Of a stretch of 64,000 nucleotides of DNA, positions 33,104 to 42,144 are shown one piece after another. The notes beneath the pieces were generated by a model. It searched no databases. It was not told where the DNA came from and saw only the letters and a program-made list of their open reading frames with translations. Within the stretch, counting starts at the first letter, position 1. Each line of letters begins with the position of its first letter. The position numbers and the translations under genes are program-made. This DNA comes from Kitasatospora sp. NBC_00374 (GTDB lineage Bacteria > Actinomycetota > Actinomycetes > Streptomycetales > Streptomycetaceae), in assembly GCF_041434935.1 (NCBI RefSeq), contig NZ_CP107964.1, forward strand, positions 2,728,001-2,792,000, given 5' to 3'.

Positions 33104-34387
33104 ATGATCTCAGCCCTGCTCCCCCGGCTGGTGCCGCGGGGATACCGCCCCGCCCTCGCCGACCGCCGGTTCCGGCGCCTGCTGCCCGCGCTGGCCGCCT
33201 CCGACCTCGGGGACGGCATGAGCACGGTGGCGGTGGCCTGGCTGGCCGTCGAGCTGGCCCCGCCGGGCGCGGCCGGCCCGTTGATCGCGGCGGCCCTGGT
33301 CGCGTACGTCCTGCCGGGGGCGCTCGGCGGGGTCCTGCTGGGCCGCCGGTTGCAGCCGATGCCCCCGCAGCGGCTGATGCGGGCGGACGCGCTGCTGCGC
33401 GCGGTACTGCTGGGGTGCGTCCCGGTCGGCCAGGCGCTGGGGCTGCTGCACCCGGCGGTGTTCGTCGCCCTGCTGGCCGGGTCCTCGCTGCTGCACGCCT
33501 GGGGTGGCGGCGCGCGGTACGCGCTGGTGGCCCGGCTGCTGCCGGCGGAGCACCGGCTGGCCGCCAACGCCCTGCTCAGCACGGGCGTCTGGGTGTCCAC
33601 GGTGGTCGGGCCCGCGCTCGCCGGGCTGCTGGCCGGGCCGCTCGGGCCGGCCGGGATCATCGGGCTGGACGCGGCCTCCTTCGGGCTGCTGGCCCTGCGA
33701 GCCGGGCGCACCGAGGTGCCGGACGACGCGCCGGCGCCGACCGGCACCCGGCTTCGGGACGGGCTGCGGGTGCTGCGGGCCCGCCCGGAGCTGCTCGGGC
33801 TGACCGCGGTGACCTGGCTGTTCAACCTCTGTTACGGGCCGGTGGAGGTCGCCCTGCCACTGTTCGTCGGCGAGGAGCTGCGGGCCGGGGCGGGCCTGCT
33901 CGGCGCGTACTGGGCGGTGTTCGGGCTCGGCGCGGTGGCCGGCGCGGTCACCGTCGGGGCACTGCGGCGGCTGCCGCTGCGGCCGGTCCTGCTGGGGATC
34001 GTCGCTGGCCACGGCGTCGCCATGCTGTCGTTCGGGCCGCACGGGCCGGCCGCCGTGTCGCTGGCCGGCTTCGCCGCGGGCGGGGTGGTGTACGGCCCGT
34101 ACAGCGCGCTGGTCTCCCATCTGTTCCAGGAGCGCACCCCGCAGGCCTGGCTGACCACGGTGCTGGCGCTGCGCGGCACGGTGCTGCTGACCGCGGCGCC
34201 GACCGGGGCCGCGCTGGGCGGGGTGCTGGCCGGGCCGCTGTCGCCGCGGCAGGTCCTGGTGGGCACCGGGCTGGCGATGGTCGCGGTGGCGGCCGTCGCC
34301 GCCCTCGTCCTCGTCCGCCGGGCGCCGTCCGCCGGGGGCGGTCGAGCGCGCCACCCGGGAGCCGGGCCGCTGCCTACCATCGAGTAG
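33104..34387 (+). CDS. MFS exporter, likely SoxR-controlled
   Basis: A 427-residue transporter with about twelve hydrophobic segments. Seen: LPALAASDLGDGMSTVAVAW at the start of the first helix and GGVLLGRRLQPMPPQRLMR as the loop motif. The conserved exporter phrases include VGPALAGLLAGPLGP and HGPAAVSLAGFAAG. Family members expel antibiotics or dyes. Its divergent SoxR-like partner suggests induction by redox-active compounds. ATG at 33104, the second in-frame Met, is favoured by the promoter position. Confidence 0.88.
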   Translation: MISALLPRLVPRGYRPALADRRFRRLLPALAASDLGDGMSTVAVAWLAVELAPPGAAGPLIAAALVAYVLPGALGGVLLGRRLQPMPPQRLMRADALLRAVLLGCVPVGQALGLLHPAVFVALLAGSSLLHAWGGGARYALVARLLPAEHRLAANALLSTGVWVSTVVGPALAGLLAGPLGPAGIIGLDAASFGLLALRAGRTEVPDDAPAPTGTRLRDGLRVLRARPELLGLTAVTWLFNLCYGPVEVALPLFVGEELRAGAGLLGAYWAVFGLGAVAGAVTVGALRRLPLRPVLLGIVAGHGVAMLSFGPHGPAAVSLAGFAAGGVVYGPYSALVSHLFQERTPQAWLTTVLALRGTVLLTAAPTGAALGGVLAGPLSPRQVLVGTGLAMVAVAAVAALVLVRRAPSAGGGRARHPGAGPLPTIE

Positions 34388-34437
34388 GGTCCAGCCACCG
34401 ACCCCCGGGACCAGCATCGCGAGCAGGGAGCACCACC

Positions 34438-35094
34438 ATGACCGACCTCCTGGCGGCCCACGCCCAGCCGGCACCCGAGGTGCTGGCGGCCTTCGAGGCG
34501 GCGACCGGGTTCATGCCGGTGGACGAGGGGCTCGCTCTGTACGCGGCGGCGGTGGCCGCCGCCGAGCGCACCGGGCTGCCGCTGCTGGAGATCGGCACCT
34601 ACTGCGGGCGCTCGGCGATCCTGCTGGCCGACGCCGCCCGGCGGGCCGGGACGGTGGCCCTGACGGTCGACCACCACCGGGGCTCGGAGGAGCAGCAGCC
34701 CGGCTGGGAGTACCACGACCCGACGCTGGTCGACCCCGAGGTCGGCCTGATGGACACCCTGCCGGTCTTCCGCCGGACCCTGCACCGGGCCGGCCTGGAG
34801 GAGCACGTGATCGCGCTGGTCGGCCGCTCGCCGCAGCTCGCCGCCGTCTGGGGCGGCCCGCTCGCGCTGGTCTTCATCGACGGCGGGCACACCGACGAGC
34901 ACGCCACCGGCGACTACCTGGGCTGGACGCCGCACCTGGCACCCGAGGGCCTGCTGGTCGTCCACGACGTCTTCCCCGACCCCGCCGACGGCGGCCAGGC
35001 CCCCTATCGGGTCTACCTGCGCGCCCTCGCCGAGGGCTTCGAGGAGATCTCGGTGACCGGCTCGCTGCGGGTACTGCGCCGAACCGGGCGCTGA
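34438..35094 (+). CDS. class I SAM-dependent methyltransferase, 218 aa
   Basis: Rossmann fold with the SAM-binding phrase LLEIGTYCGRSAILLADAA and the motif LVFIDGGHTDEHATGDYLGW, typical of the Methyltransf_24 O-methyltransferase family, and LLVVHDVFPDPADGGQA. Substrate unknown. ATG at 34438, 13 nt after a gcagggag ribosome site. Separate from the upstream exporter by 50 nt. Confidence 0.85.
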   Translation: MTDLLAAHAQPAPEVLAAFEAATGFMPVDEGLALYAAAVAAAERTGLPLLEIGTYCGRSAILLADAARRAGTVALTVDHHRGSEEQQPGWEYHDPTLVDPEVGLMDTLPVFRRTLHRAGLEEHVIALVGRSPQLAAVWGGPLALVFIDGGHTDEHATGDYLGWTPHLAPEGLLVVHDVFPDPADGGQAPYRVYLRALAEGFEEISVTGSLRVLRRTGR

Positions 35095-35306
35095 GTGCGG
35101 CGGAGTGGGCCGGGTTCCTGCGCGGACGATCAGTGATGCTCTAACGTCGAGCCACACGGCCTGCCCCCTCGGGGTACCGCCGTGGCTCGGCACAGCGTCG
35201 GGCGGGTACCGTGTCGGCGGCAGCCGGGGGGCTGGACGAGCCGGGCCCGCCGCAGGCACCGGGTCGTACGGACAGGGTGACAGTCGGCGGGGGCGAGGGC
35301 AGGGAC

Positions 35307-36533
35307 ATGACGGATCAGGAGAACACTCCGCCGGCGGTCTGGGATCCGACCGCACGCGGAGGCGCGGGCGGCTGGGTACGTCGCAAGGCGGGGCCGGCCG
35401 CTGTGCCACCGGCGGCGCAGCCGGCCGTGCCCCACCCCCCGCAGTACCCGGCGCAGCCCCAGCCGCCCCGGCAGGCCGCCCAGGGCTTCCCGCCCGCGGC
35501 CTTCCCGCCCGCCGCGTTCCCGGACCGGGCCGACCGGCCCGGGGTGCCGTTCGACAGCGACCAGGCGACCACGGTGCTGCCACCGGTGCCCGCCGGACAC
35601 GACGGGCCGCCGCTGTTCCGCTCGCCGGCGCCGCCGACCGGACCACCCACGGGCCCGCCCCCGGGCTTCCCCGACCAGGCCGCGCAGCCCTTCCCGCCGC
35701 ACGCCGGCGGCTTCCCGGGCGCCGGTCCGCCGGCGCAGCCCCCGTTCCCGGCCTTCCAGCAGCCCGAGCAGCCCGGCCGGCCGCCGTACCCGCCGCCGGG
35801 CGACTACCCGGGCCCGGACGAGGACGAGCCCCGGCGCAACCGCACCCCGATGTACGTCGCCCTCGGTGTGGCGCTGCTCGTGGTGATCGGGGTCGGCGTG
35901 ACCTGGGCGGTCCGCAACACCGACTCCGCCGACCAGGCCGGGGCCGCCCCGGCCGGCACCGCCCAGCAGCCCCCGCCGCAGTCCGGCGCCCCGTCGGCGC
36001 CGGCCGGCGGCACCCCGGCCGCCGGCTCCCCGTCCCCGTCGGTCCCGGCCGGCGCGGGCAGCACCGGGCCGAACGCGGCGGCCCAGGCGAAGAGCCTGGA
36101 CGCCCTGCTGGCCCAGGCCGAGAGCGCCCGCTCGGGCATCGGCAGCTCGGTGGCCAAGGTCCGCAGCTGCCCGGCCAAGGCGGACGTCGACAGCGCCGTG
36201 GCGGTCTTCGACAGCGGCGCCCAGCAGCGCGACCAGCTGATCGCCGCGCTGGCCAAGCTGGAGCTCGGCGACCTGCCGGGCGCGGCCGACCTCGCGAAGA
36301 CGCTGAGCACGGCCTGGCAGCAGTCCGGGGACATCGACCGGGCGTACGCCGCGTGGGGGCGCACCGTCAGCAGCCAGGGGTGCGTGAACAACACCGCACC
36401 CAGCACGGCAGACTACAGACGGGCCGGCGACCTGAACCCGCAGGCCACCCAGTCGAAGAACGACTTCGCCACCCGGTGGAAGCCGATCGCCGAGGCCTAC
36501 GGCCTGACCCCTCGCACCGCGGACAGGATCTGA
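35307..36533 (+). CDS. Pro-rich membrane-anchored protein, 408 aa
   Basis: Residues 1-170 are a Pro/Gly/Ala-rich disordered arm with many PPG and QPP words, then one hydrophobic segment (MYVALGVALLVVIGVGVTWAV) and an extracellular part. After another Ser/Pro linker, residues 260-408 form a helical domain (KSLDALLAQAESARSGIGSS, DQLIAALAKLELGDLPGAAD). Probably a wall-linked sensor or structural protein. Overlap-free, 7 nt before the amidase gene, so one unit. No homologue recognised. Confidence 0.8.
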   Translation: MTDQENTPPAVWDPTARGGAGGWVRRKAGPAAVPPAAQPAVPHPPQYPAQPQPPRQAAQGFPPAAFPPAAFPDRADRPGVPFDSDQATTVLPPVPAGHDGPPLFRSPAPPTGPPTGPPPGFPDQAAQPFPPHAGGFPGAGPPAQPPFPAFQQPEQPGRPPYPPPGDYPGPDEDEPRRNRTPMYVALGVALLVVIGVGVTWAVRNTDSADQAGAAPAGTAQQPPPQSGAPSAPAGGTPAAGSPSPSVPAGAGSTGPNAAAQAKSLDALLAQAESARSGIGSSVAKVRSCPAKADVDSAVAVFDSGAQQRDQLIAALAKLELGDLPGAADLAKTLSTAWQQSGDIDRAYAAWGRTVSSQGCVNNTAPSTADYRRAGDLNPQATQSKNDFATRWKPIAEAYGLTPRTADRI

Positions 36534-36540
36534 ACCACTC

Positions 36541-37554
36541 GTGACCCGCCCCACCAGCTCGCCCCCGCCACCGGAGCCGCCCGTCGAGGTGCCGGCCGAC
36601 CGTCCGCGCCGCCGCCGTGCCCTGCTGCTCGGGTGCGCCGCGGTACCGATCTGTCTGGGGGGCTGGTTCGGCTGGCAGGCGCTGGCCGACAGCGGTCCCG
36701 GAGTCTTCGGCCCGTCGGACGCCCCCGCGGGCGAGGGGCACGTGGCCGACCCGGCCGGGCTGCCGACCGGCCTGCCGGTGCCGCCCGGCTCACCGTCGCC
36801 GGACGCCGCGTCCGCCGCCGGCAGCGCGTCGCCGACGACTCCCGGCACCGCCTCCGGCCCGCCCCCGGCCGGCGCCGGGAAGCCGCTGGCCGGCCGTACC
36901 GTGCTGCTCGACGCGGGCCACAACACCGGCAACGGGCAGCACACCACGGAGATCAACCGCCAGGTGGACATCGGCAACGCCCGCAAGGAGTGCGACACCA
37001 CGGGCACCTCGACCAACAGCGGGTACAGCGAGGCCGAGTACACCCTGGACGTCTCCCGGCGGGCCCGGCAGCTGCTGCAGGACCTCGGGGCCCGGGTGGT
37101 GTACACCCAGGACGGCGACCGGCCGTGGGGTCCGTGCATCGACGAGCGGGCCGCGATCGGCAACGAGGCGAAGGCGGACGTCGCGCTCTCGGTGCACGGG
37201 GACGGCGCGCCGGCCTCGGTGAGCGGCTTCCACGTGATCATGCCGGGCAAGGTCACCGCCGGGAAGGCCGACACCTCGGCCATCGTGGAGCCCTCGCACC
37301 GCTTCGGGGTACTGCTGCGCGACCACTTCAAGGACGCGACCGGCGAACCGTACGCCGACTACATCGGCAAGCAGGGCCTGGACACCCGGACCGACCTGGG
37401 CGGCCTCAACCTGTCGCGGATCCCGAAGGTCTTCATCGAGTGCGGCAACATGCGCAACCCGGGCGACGCCGGCCGGATGAGCGACCCGCAGTGGCGCCAG
37501 CAGGCCGCGCAGGGCATCACCGACGCCCTGACCGCGTATCTCACGTCCGGCTGA
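36541..37554 (+). CDS. N-acetylmuramoyl-L-alanine amidase, Amidase_3
   Basis: A 337-residue cell-wall hydrolase that cuts the MurNAc-L-Ala bond. Single N-terminal membrane segment (LLLGCAAVPICLGGWFGW) and a Pro/Ser linker place the catalytic domain (residues 120-337) outside. Zinc and catalytic residues are visible: His in VLLDAGHNTGNG, Glu in SEAEYTLDVS, His in ALSVHGDGAP and Glu in FIECGNMRNPGDA. GTG start at 36541. The upstream gene probably works with it. Confidence 0.93.
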   Translation: MTRPTSSPPPPEPPVEVPADRPRRRRALLLGCAAVPICLGGWFGWQALADSGPGVFGPSDAPAGEGHVADPAGLPTGLPVPPGSPSPDAASAAGSASPTTPGTASGPPPAGAGKPLAGRTVLLDAGHNTGNGQHTTEINRQVDIGNARKECDTTGTSTNSGYSEAEYTLDVSRRARQLLQDLGARVVYTQDGDRPWGPCIDERAAIGNEAKADVALSVHGDGAPASVSGFHVIMPGKVTAGKADTSAIVEPSHRFGVLLRDHFKDATGEPYADYIGKQGLDTRTDLGGLNLSRIPKVFIECGNMRNPGDAGRMSDPQWRQQAAQGITDALTAYLTSG

Positions 37555-37713
37555 GAACCCGGCCGGTTTTGCAACGAGTGCGCCGCATTCCGGAGGGTGC
37601 TGTGCACGTCGCAAGTGCTTGGCCCTAGGCTTTTGCCCCGATCGGGTAGACCGGCTCGTCCGGTCGGCCGAGTACAACCCGCCGTCCACGACACACCAAC
37701 GAGGGGAACGTTA

Positions 37714-38694
37714 GTGAATCTGCGCGCTCTCACCAGGGGAGACGCCGCCGTCGCAGGTGCGGCCGTCCTGCTCTTCGTCTTCTCCTTCCTCCCCTTCTAC
37801 GAGGCCAACACCTCCGTGGGCGGGCCGGACTGCGGATCGGACTGCTCCTACAACGTCTGGCACGGCGGCTTCCTGACCATCCTGGCCACGCTGTTCTTCG
37901 CCGGCGTCGCCGGCGCCGCGCTGATCCTGCTGGCCCGCTTCCAGGGCGAGGCCGCGGAGAGCAGGCTGGTCGCCGGCCTGAAGCTGCGCCAGTGGGGCGT
38001 CGCGCTCGCGGTGTTCGCCGCTTGGTCCGGCCTGTGGTCGCTGTTCGCCAACGGCGGCGGGTACTTCGCGGCCACCGCGAAGGCGGGCCGGATCGACCCG
38101 GCCGACCTGGTCGACCACTCCTTCGGCTCCTGGCTGTCACTGCTCGCCGTGCTGATCCTGGCCGGCGCCGCCGTGGCCACCCCGCTGGTGCCGGCGCTGC
38201 AGGCGCCGCTGCTCGCCGACAAGCCCGCCGTCCCCCAGCAGGGCTACGCGCCGTACGCGCCCGGTCAGCCCGGTCAGCCCGGTCAGCCGGGCCAGTACGC
38301 CCCGCAGGCCGGTCAGCCGGCCCAGAGCGGCCAGTACGGCTACCCGGGCTCCCCGGCCGGCCAGGGCGACCCCGCGGCCCAGCCCGTCGGGTACGCGGCC
38401 GCGCCGCCGGCCGGCGGCTACGGCTACCCGGCCGCCCAGCAGCCGCAGGACCAGATGCAGGCCGCCGCGCCCGCCCCGGCCGCCGCCGCGGCGCCGTTCA
38501 CCCCGTTCTGGTTCGCCGTCCCGGCCGTACGGCCGCTGGCGCCCCGCGACAACCCGGCCGGCCCGTCGGTCGGCGAGCTCGTCCCGGGCACCTGGTACCT
38601 GGCGGTCGAGCAGCGCGGCACCGCGCTGGTCGCCCAGCTCCAGGACGGCACCCACGGCCTGCTCTCCGACACCACGGGCATTCAGCGCGGCTGA
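37714..38694 (+). CDS. membrane protein with PGQ-repeat tail, 326 aa
   Basis: Four hydrophobic segments in residues 10-165 (AAVLLFVFSFLPFYEAN first) and a cytoplasmic or extracellular tail full of GQPGQ and GYPG-like words, typical of the DUF5336-like streptomycete family. Residues about 260-326 form a small beta domain (GTWYLAVEQRGTALVAQLQDG). Three identical 9-nt units encode GQP-GQP-GQP. GTG at 37714 after gagggga. Function unknown. Confidence 0.82.
   Translation: MNLRALTRGDAAVAGAAVLLFVFSFLPFYEANTSVGGPDCGSDCSYNVWHGGFLTILATLFFAGVAGAALILLARFQGEAAESRLVAGLKLRQWGVALAVFAAWSGLWSLFANGGGYFAATAKAGRIDPADLVDHSFGSWLSLLAVLILAGAAVATPLVPALQAPLLADKPAVPQQGYAPYAPGQPGQPGQPGQYAPQAGQPAQSGQYGYPGSPAGQGDPAAQPVGYAAAPPAGGYGYPAAQQPQDQMQAAAPAPAAAAAPFTPFWFAVPAVRPLAPRDNPAGPSVGELVPGTWYLAVEQRGTALVAQLQDGTHGLLSDTTGIQRG
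38262..38288 (+). repeat. three tandem 9-nt units cggtcagcc
   Basis: In-frame repeats encoding Gly-Gln-Pro within the low-complexity tail of the membrane protein; a likely source of length variation between strains. Confidence 0.75.
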
Positions 38695-38708
38695 CCCGCG
38701 GAGTACGG

Positions 38709-38748
38709 CGAAGGGGCGGTCCCGGTTTCACCCGGGACCGCCCCTTCG
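38709..38748. terminator. terminator between the PGQ-repeat gene and the barrel-protein gene
   Basis: 17-bp inverted repeat cgaaggggcggtcccgg / ccgggaccgccccttcg with a 6-nt loop. Confidence 0.85.
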
Positions 38749-38764
38749 GCGTGTGCGCCGCCGG

Positions 38765-39829
38765 TCAGGCCGTGCAGCAGTCGTTGACCACCAGGCCGCT
38801 GGGCAGCTGCTCCCCGCCGAACACGGCGACGGTGGCGTGGTCGCCGCCGAGGGCGGCGACGGCCAGCAGGAGGGCGCCGGCCGTCCAGGTGGTGCGCTCC
38901 TCGGGCCAGATGGCGTCGTCCTCGAAGACGTAGCCGGTCCAGTACGAGCCGTCGGTGTGCCGCAGGTGCTGGATCCAGCGCAGGATCTCCACCGCCCGGT
39001 CGGACTGGCCGCAGGCCCACAGGGCGAGGGCGAGTTCGGCGCTCTCGCCGCCGGTGACCCAGGGGCGGTCGCTGACGCACCGTACGCCGAGGCCGGGCAC
39101 GACGAAGCGGTCCCAGTCCCGGGCGATCCGCTCGGCGGCGGCGGGACCGCGCAGGGCGGTGCCGAGCACGGGGTAGTACCAGTCCATCGAGTAGCGGTCC
39201 TTGTCGAGGAACCGCTCGGGGTGGTGGGCGATCGCGTGGCGCAGCCGTCCGGCGGCCAACTCCCAGTCGGGCTGGGGCTCTTCGAGGTAGTCGGCGATGG
39301 CCAGACCGCACCGCAGGGCGTGCAGGATGCTGGACGAGCCGGTGAGCAGCGCCTCCTGGGGGGCGGTGCCGTCCTCGTCGAGCCGCCAGGCGATCGGGCC
39401 GTCGGGCAGCCGCAGGCCGACGGTGAAGTCCAGGGCGCGGCGGACGGTGGGCCACAGCCACTCCAGGAAGGCGTCGTCGCCCGCGCTGAGGTGGTGGTGC
39501 CAGGCGCCGACCGCGATGTACGCGCAGAAGTTGGTCTCCTTCGACGCGTTGGTCACCTCGCCCTCGGTGTAGCCGGCGTACCAGGAGCCGTCCGCGTTCT
39601 GGTGGTCGGCGAGCCAGCGGTAGGCGGCCTCGGCGGCGGCGTGCTCGCCGGCCGTGTCGAGGGCCATCGCGGCCTCGGTGTGGTCCCACGGGTCGAGGTG
39701 GCCGCTGCGGAACCACGGGATGGCGCCGTCGGGCAGCTGGTCGGCGAGGATGGAGCGGACGGTGGCGGCGGCCTGCTCGGCGTCCAGCACGCCGTCCAGC
39801 AGCAGCACCTCCGGGACGGCGGCGGTCAC
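38765..39829 (-). CDS. alpha/alpha-barrel prenyltransferase/squalene-cyclase-like protein
   Basis: A 354-residue protein of six repeated helical hairpins. Repeated signatures DGAIPWF, DGSWYAGY and DGSYWTGY and the paired helices (EAAYRWLADHQN; AVEILRWIQHLR) match squalene-hopene cyclase-like or terpenoid-transferase folds, but no DxDD motif was seen. Overlaps the methyltransferase gene by 4 nt. Together with the GT4 it probably acts in glycan or lipid-glycan assembly; the reaction is unknown. Confidence 0.75.
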   Translation of the reverse strand: MTAAVPEVLLLDGVLDAEQAAATVRSILADQLPDGAIPWFRSGHLDPWDHTEAAMALDTAGEHAAAEAAYRWLADHQNADGSWYAGYTEGEVTNASKETNFCAYIAVGAWHHHLSAGDDAFLEWLWPTVRRALDFTVGLRLPDGPIAWRLDEDGTAPQEALLTGSSSILHALRCGLAIADYLEEPQPDWELAAGRLRHAIAHHPERFLDKDRYSMDWYYPVLGTALRGPAAAERIARDWDRFVVPGLGVRCVSDRPWVTGGESAELALALWACGQSDRAVEILRWIQHLRHTDGSYWTGYVFEDDAIWPEERTTWTAGALLLAVAALGGDHATVAVFGGEQLPSGLVVNDCCTA

Positions 39830-40563
39830 GCGTCGCCCGCCCGGTGCGGCTTGGACGCGTAGACCACGAAGCTCTTGCCGATCACCGGGTTGAGCGCCTT
39901 CTCGGCGGCCTTGGTGATCGTGCTGATCACCGGGGTGCCGACGATGTCCCAGACCAGCAGCTGGTGGTAGGCCTTGACCGGCAGCGCCTTGTCGTTGTTG
40001 ACGCCGACCGCGCACTTGATCCACCAGTACGGGGAGTGCAGGGCGTGCGCGTGGTGGCTGCCGTACGGGGTGAGGCCGGCCTCGCGGACCTTCTCCACCA
40101 GCTCGTCGCCCTTGTAGATGCGGATGTGGCCGCCCTCGACCTCGTGGTACTCGTCGGAGAGCGCCCAGCAGATCTTCTCCGGCAGCCAGCGCGGCACGGT
40201 GACGGCGAGCAGGCCGCCGGGCTTGAGCACCCGGACCATCTCGGCGAGCACGCCCTTGTCGTCCGGGATGTGCTCCATCACCTCGGAGATGATGACCTTG
40301 TCGAAGGTGTCGTCCTCGAACGGGAGGGCCAGCGCGTCGCCCTCCATGGCGACCGCGGAGGCGCCGGCCGGGGCCTCGCCCGCGAGCTCCATGGCGGCGA
40401 ACCACCTGCGGACCTCGGCGATCTCCTCGCTGTTCTGGTCCAGGGCGACGACGTTGGCGCCGCGCCGGTAGGCCTCGAACGCGTGCCGGCCTCCGCCGCA
40501 GCCCAGATCGAGCACCCGGTCGCCCGGGGCGAGCGGAAATCGGGAGAAATCGACGGTCAGCAC
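39826..40563 (-). CDS. class I SAM-dependent methyltransferase, 245 aa
   Basis: SAM-binding motif VLDLGCGGGRHAFEAYRRGA, acidic loop VVALDQNSEEI, and ISEVMEHIPDDKGVLAEMVRV with the post-motif LKPGGLLAVTVPRW. GTG start. Middle gene of the GT4, methyltransferase and barrel-protein operon; probably methylates a glycan or lipid made with the glycosyltransferase. Confidence 0.88.
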   Translation of the reverse strand: MLTVDFSRFPLAPGDRVLDLGCGGGRHAFEAYRRGANVVALDQNSEEIAEVRRWFAAMELAGEAPAGASAVAMEGDALALPFEDDTFDKVIISEVMEHIPDDKGVLAEMVRVLKPGGLLAVTVPRWLPEKICWALSDEYHEVEGGHIRIYKGDELVEKVREAGLTPYGSHHAHALHSPYWWIKCAVGVNNDKALPVKAYHQLLVWDIVGTPVISTITKAAEKALNPVIGKSFVVYASKPHRAGDA

Positions 40564-40628
40564 TGCGGGGCTCCCATTCGTTGGTGCTGTACTGCTGAGG
40601 GTTGAGGGTACGTCCGGGCGACGAACGG

Positions 40629-41942
40629 TCAGACGTAGCGCCAGCCGGCCCCGGCGCGGGCCCGCCGGCCGACCCCGGTGGCGAGGGCCGCGCGGTAGCG
40701 CTCGACGGTCAGTTCGGCCGCCCGCTCCCAGCTGAAACCGGCCAGCACCCGGGCCCGGCCGGCCGCGCCCAGGCGGGCCCGCAGGGCGGGGTCGTCCAGC
40801 AGGCGGCCGAGGGCCTCGGCCAGTGCCCCGGCGTCGCCCGGGGGGACGGCCAGGCAGGTCTCGCCGTCCGGGCCGGCGACCTCGGGGATGGCTCCGCCGG
40901 TGGTCGCGACCAGCGGGGTGGCGGTGGCCATCGCCTCGGCCGCGGGCAGCGAGAATCCCTCGTACAGCGACGGCACGCAGGCCACCTCGGCGGAGCGGTA
41001 CAGGTCGACCAGCTCCTGGTCGGTCAGGCCGCTGCGGAACTCGATGTGGCGCTCCAGGCCGAACCGCCGGACGGCGTCGGCGACCGGGCCGTCCTCGGCC
41101 CGCCGCTTGCCGACCACCACCAGGTGCGCGTCGCGCTCGGTGCGGACCTTGGCCAGCGCCTCGACCAGGTACACCAGGCCCTTGAGCGGGACGTCGGCGC
41201 TGGAGGTGGTGACGATGCGTCCGGGCACCACGGCGACGTCCTCGGAGGGCGACCAGAGCCGGGTGTCGGCGCCGATCGGCACCACCGAGATCGCGCCGGG
41301 GGCGGCCCCGAGGTGCTCGGCGATCTCGGCCTTGGAGCTGGCGGAGACGGTGATGATGTGGTCCAGCCGGGTGGCGACCCGGCGCTGCATCCGGGTGAAG
41401 CCGTACCAGCGGCGCAGCGACAGCCGGCGCAGCCGGGTGGTGGCCGCGTCCAGCTCCAACTGCCGGTCCACGGTGACCGGGTGGTGCACGGTGGTGATCA
41501 GCGGGAAGCCGTGCCGGGCGAGGCCGAGCAGGCCGTAGCCGAGGGTCTGGTTGTCGTGCACCACGTCGTAGCGGCCCTTGTGCCGGGCCAGGTACCGGCG
41601 GGCCCGCAGCGAGAAGGTGAGCGGCTCGGGGAAGCCCCCGGTGCGCATCCCGGCGACCTCCAGCACGTCGACGGCGCTGCGGTACTCGGCCAGCGCGGGC
41701 GTGCGGAACGGGTCGTCGGAGCGGTACAGGTCGAGGCTGGGCAGCTCCACCAGCCGGACCGTGCCGGGGCCCTCGACCTCGTCCAGCACCGGGTAGGGCT
41801 GGGCGCCGATCACGTCCACGTGGTGGCCGAGCCGGGCGAGTTCGCGGGAGAGGTGGCGGACGTAGACGCCCTGGCCCCCGCAGAACGGGTCGCCGCGATA
41901 GGACAGCAGGGCGATCCGCAGCGGTCGCGGCAGCGCGGTCAT
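40629..41942 (-). CDS. glycosyltransferase family 4
   Basis: A 437-residue GT-B enzyme. N-terminal acceptor half with LLSYRGDPFCGGQGVYVRH and C-terminal donor-binding half with PSLYEGFSLPAAEAMATATP (the E-x7-E motif) and SSADVPLKGLVYLVEAL. It transfers a sugar from a nucleotide-sugar donor; the identity is unknown. First gene of its operon, divergent from the KstR-like TetR gene with a 200-nt region that holds a KstR-like box. Confidence 0.9.
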   Translation of the reverse strand: MTALPRPLRIALLSYRGDPFCGGQGVYVRHLSRELARLGHHVDVIGAQPYPVLDEVEGPGTVRLVELPSLDLYRSDDPFRTPALAEYRSAVDVLEVAGMRTGGFPEPLTFSLRARRYLARHKGRYDVVHDNQTLGYGLLGLARHGFPLITTVHHPVTVDRQLELDAATTRLRRLSLRRWYGFTRMQRRVATRLDHIITVSASSKAEIAEHLGAAPGAISVVPIGADTRLWSPSEDVAVVPGRIVTTSSADVPLKGLVYLVEALAKVRTERDAHLVVVGKRRAEDGPVADAVRRFGLERHIEFRSGLTDQELVDLYRSAEVACVPSLYEGFSLPAAEAMATATPLVATTGGAIPEVAGPDGETCLAVPPGDAGALAEALGRLLDDPALRARLGAAGRARVLAGFSWERAAELTVERYRAALATGVGRRARAGAGWRYV

Positions 41943-41988
41943 CCTGGCCCCTTATCCCTACTCACCGCGGCGGGCACGGCCGGTAAAG

Positions 41989-42002
41989 TAGATCACGTTT
42001 CA
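41989..42002. promoter_or_regulatory. KstR-like box between the GT4 operon and the TetR gene
   Basis: tagatcacgtttca matches seven of the eight fixed positions of TNNAACNNGTTNNA. Its site between the two divergent genes suits control of both by the TetR protein. Confidence 0.5.
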
Positions 42003-42144
42003 TGGTGGTGTGGAGCTCGCTGTTGGGCGGGTGAACAACGAGAGACCTCGAAGATACCGGCCCGTAGCTTCCCGTTCTGAGCCAGGGCGGGTGATTCACG
42101 CCACGCTGACACCCGACATCGGAACCAGGCGCCCGGGGGCTTCC

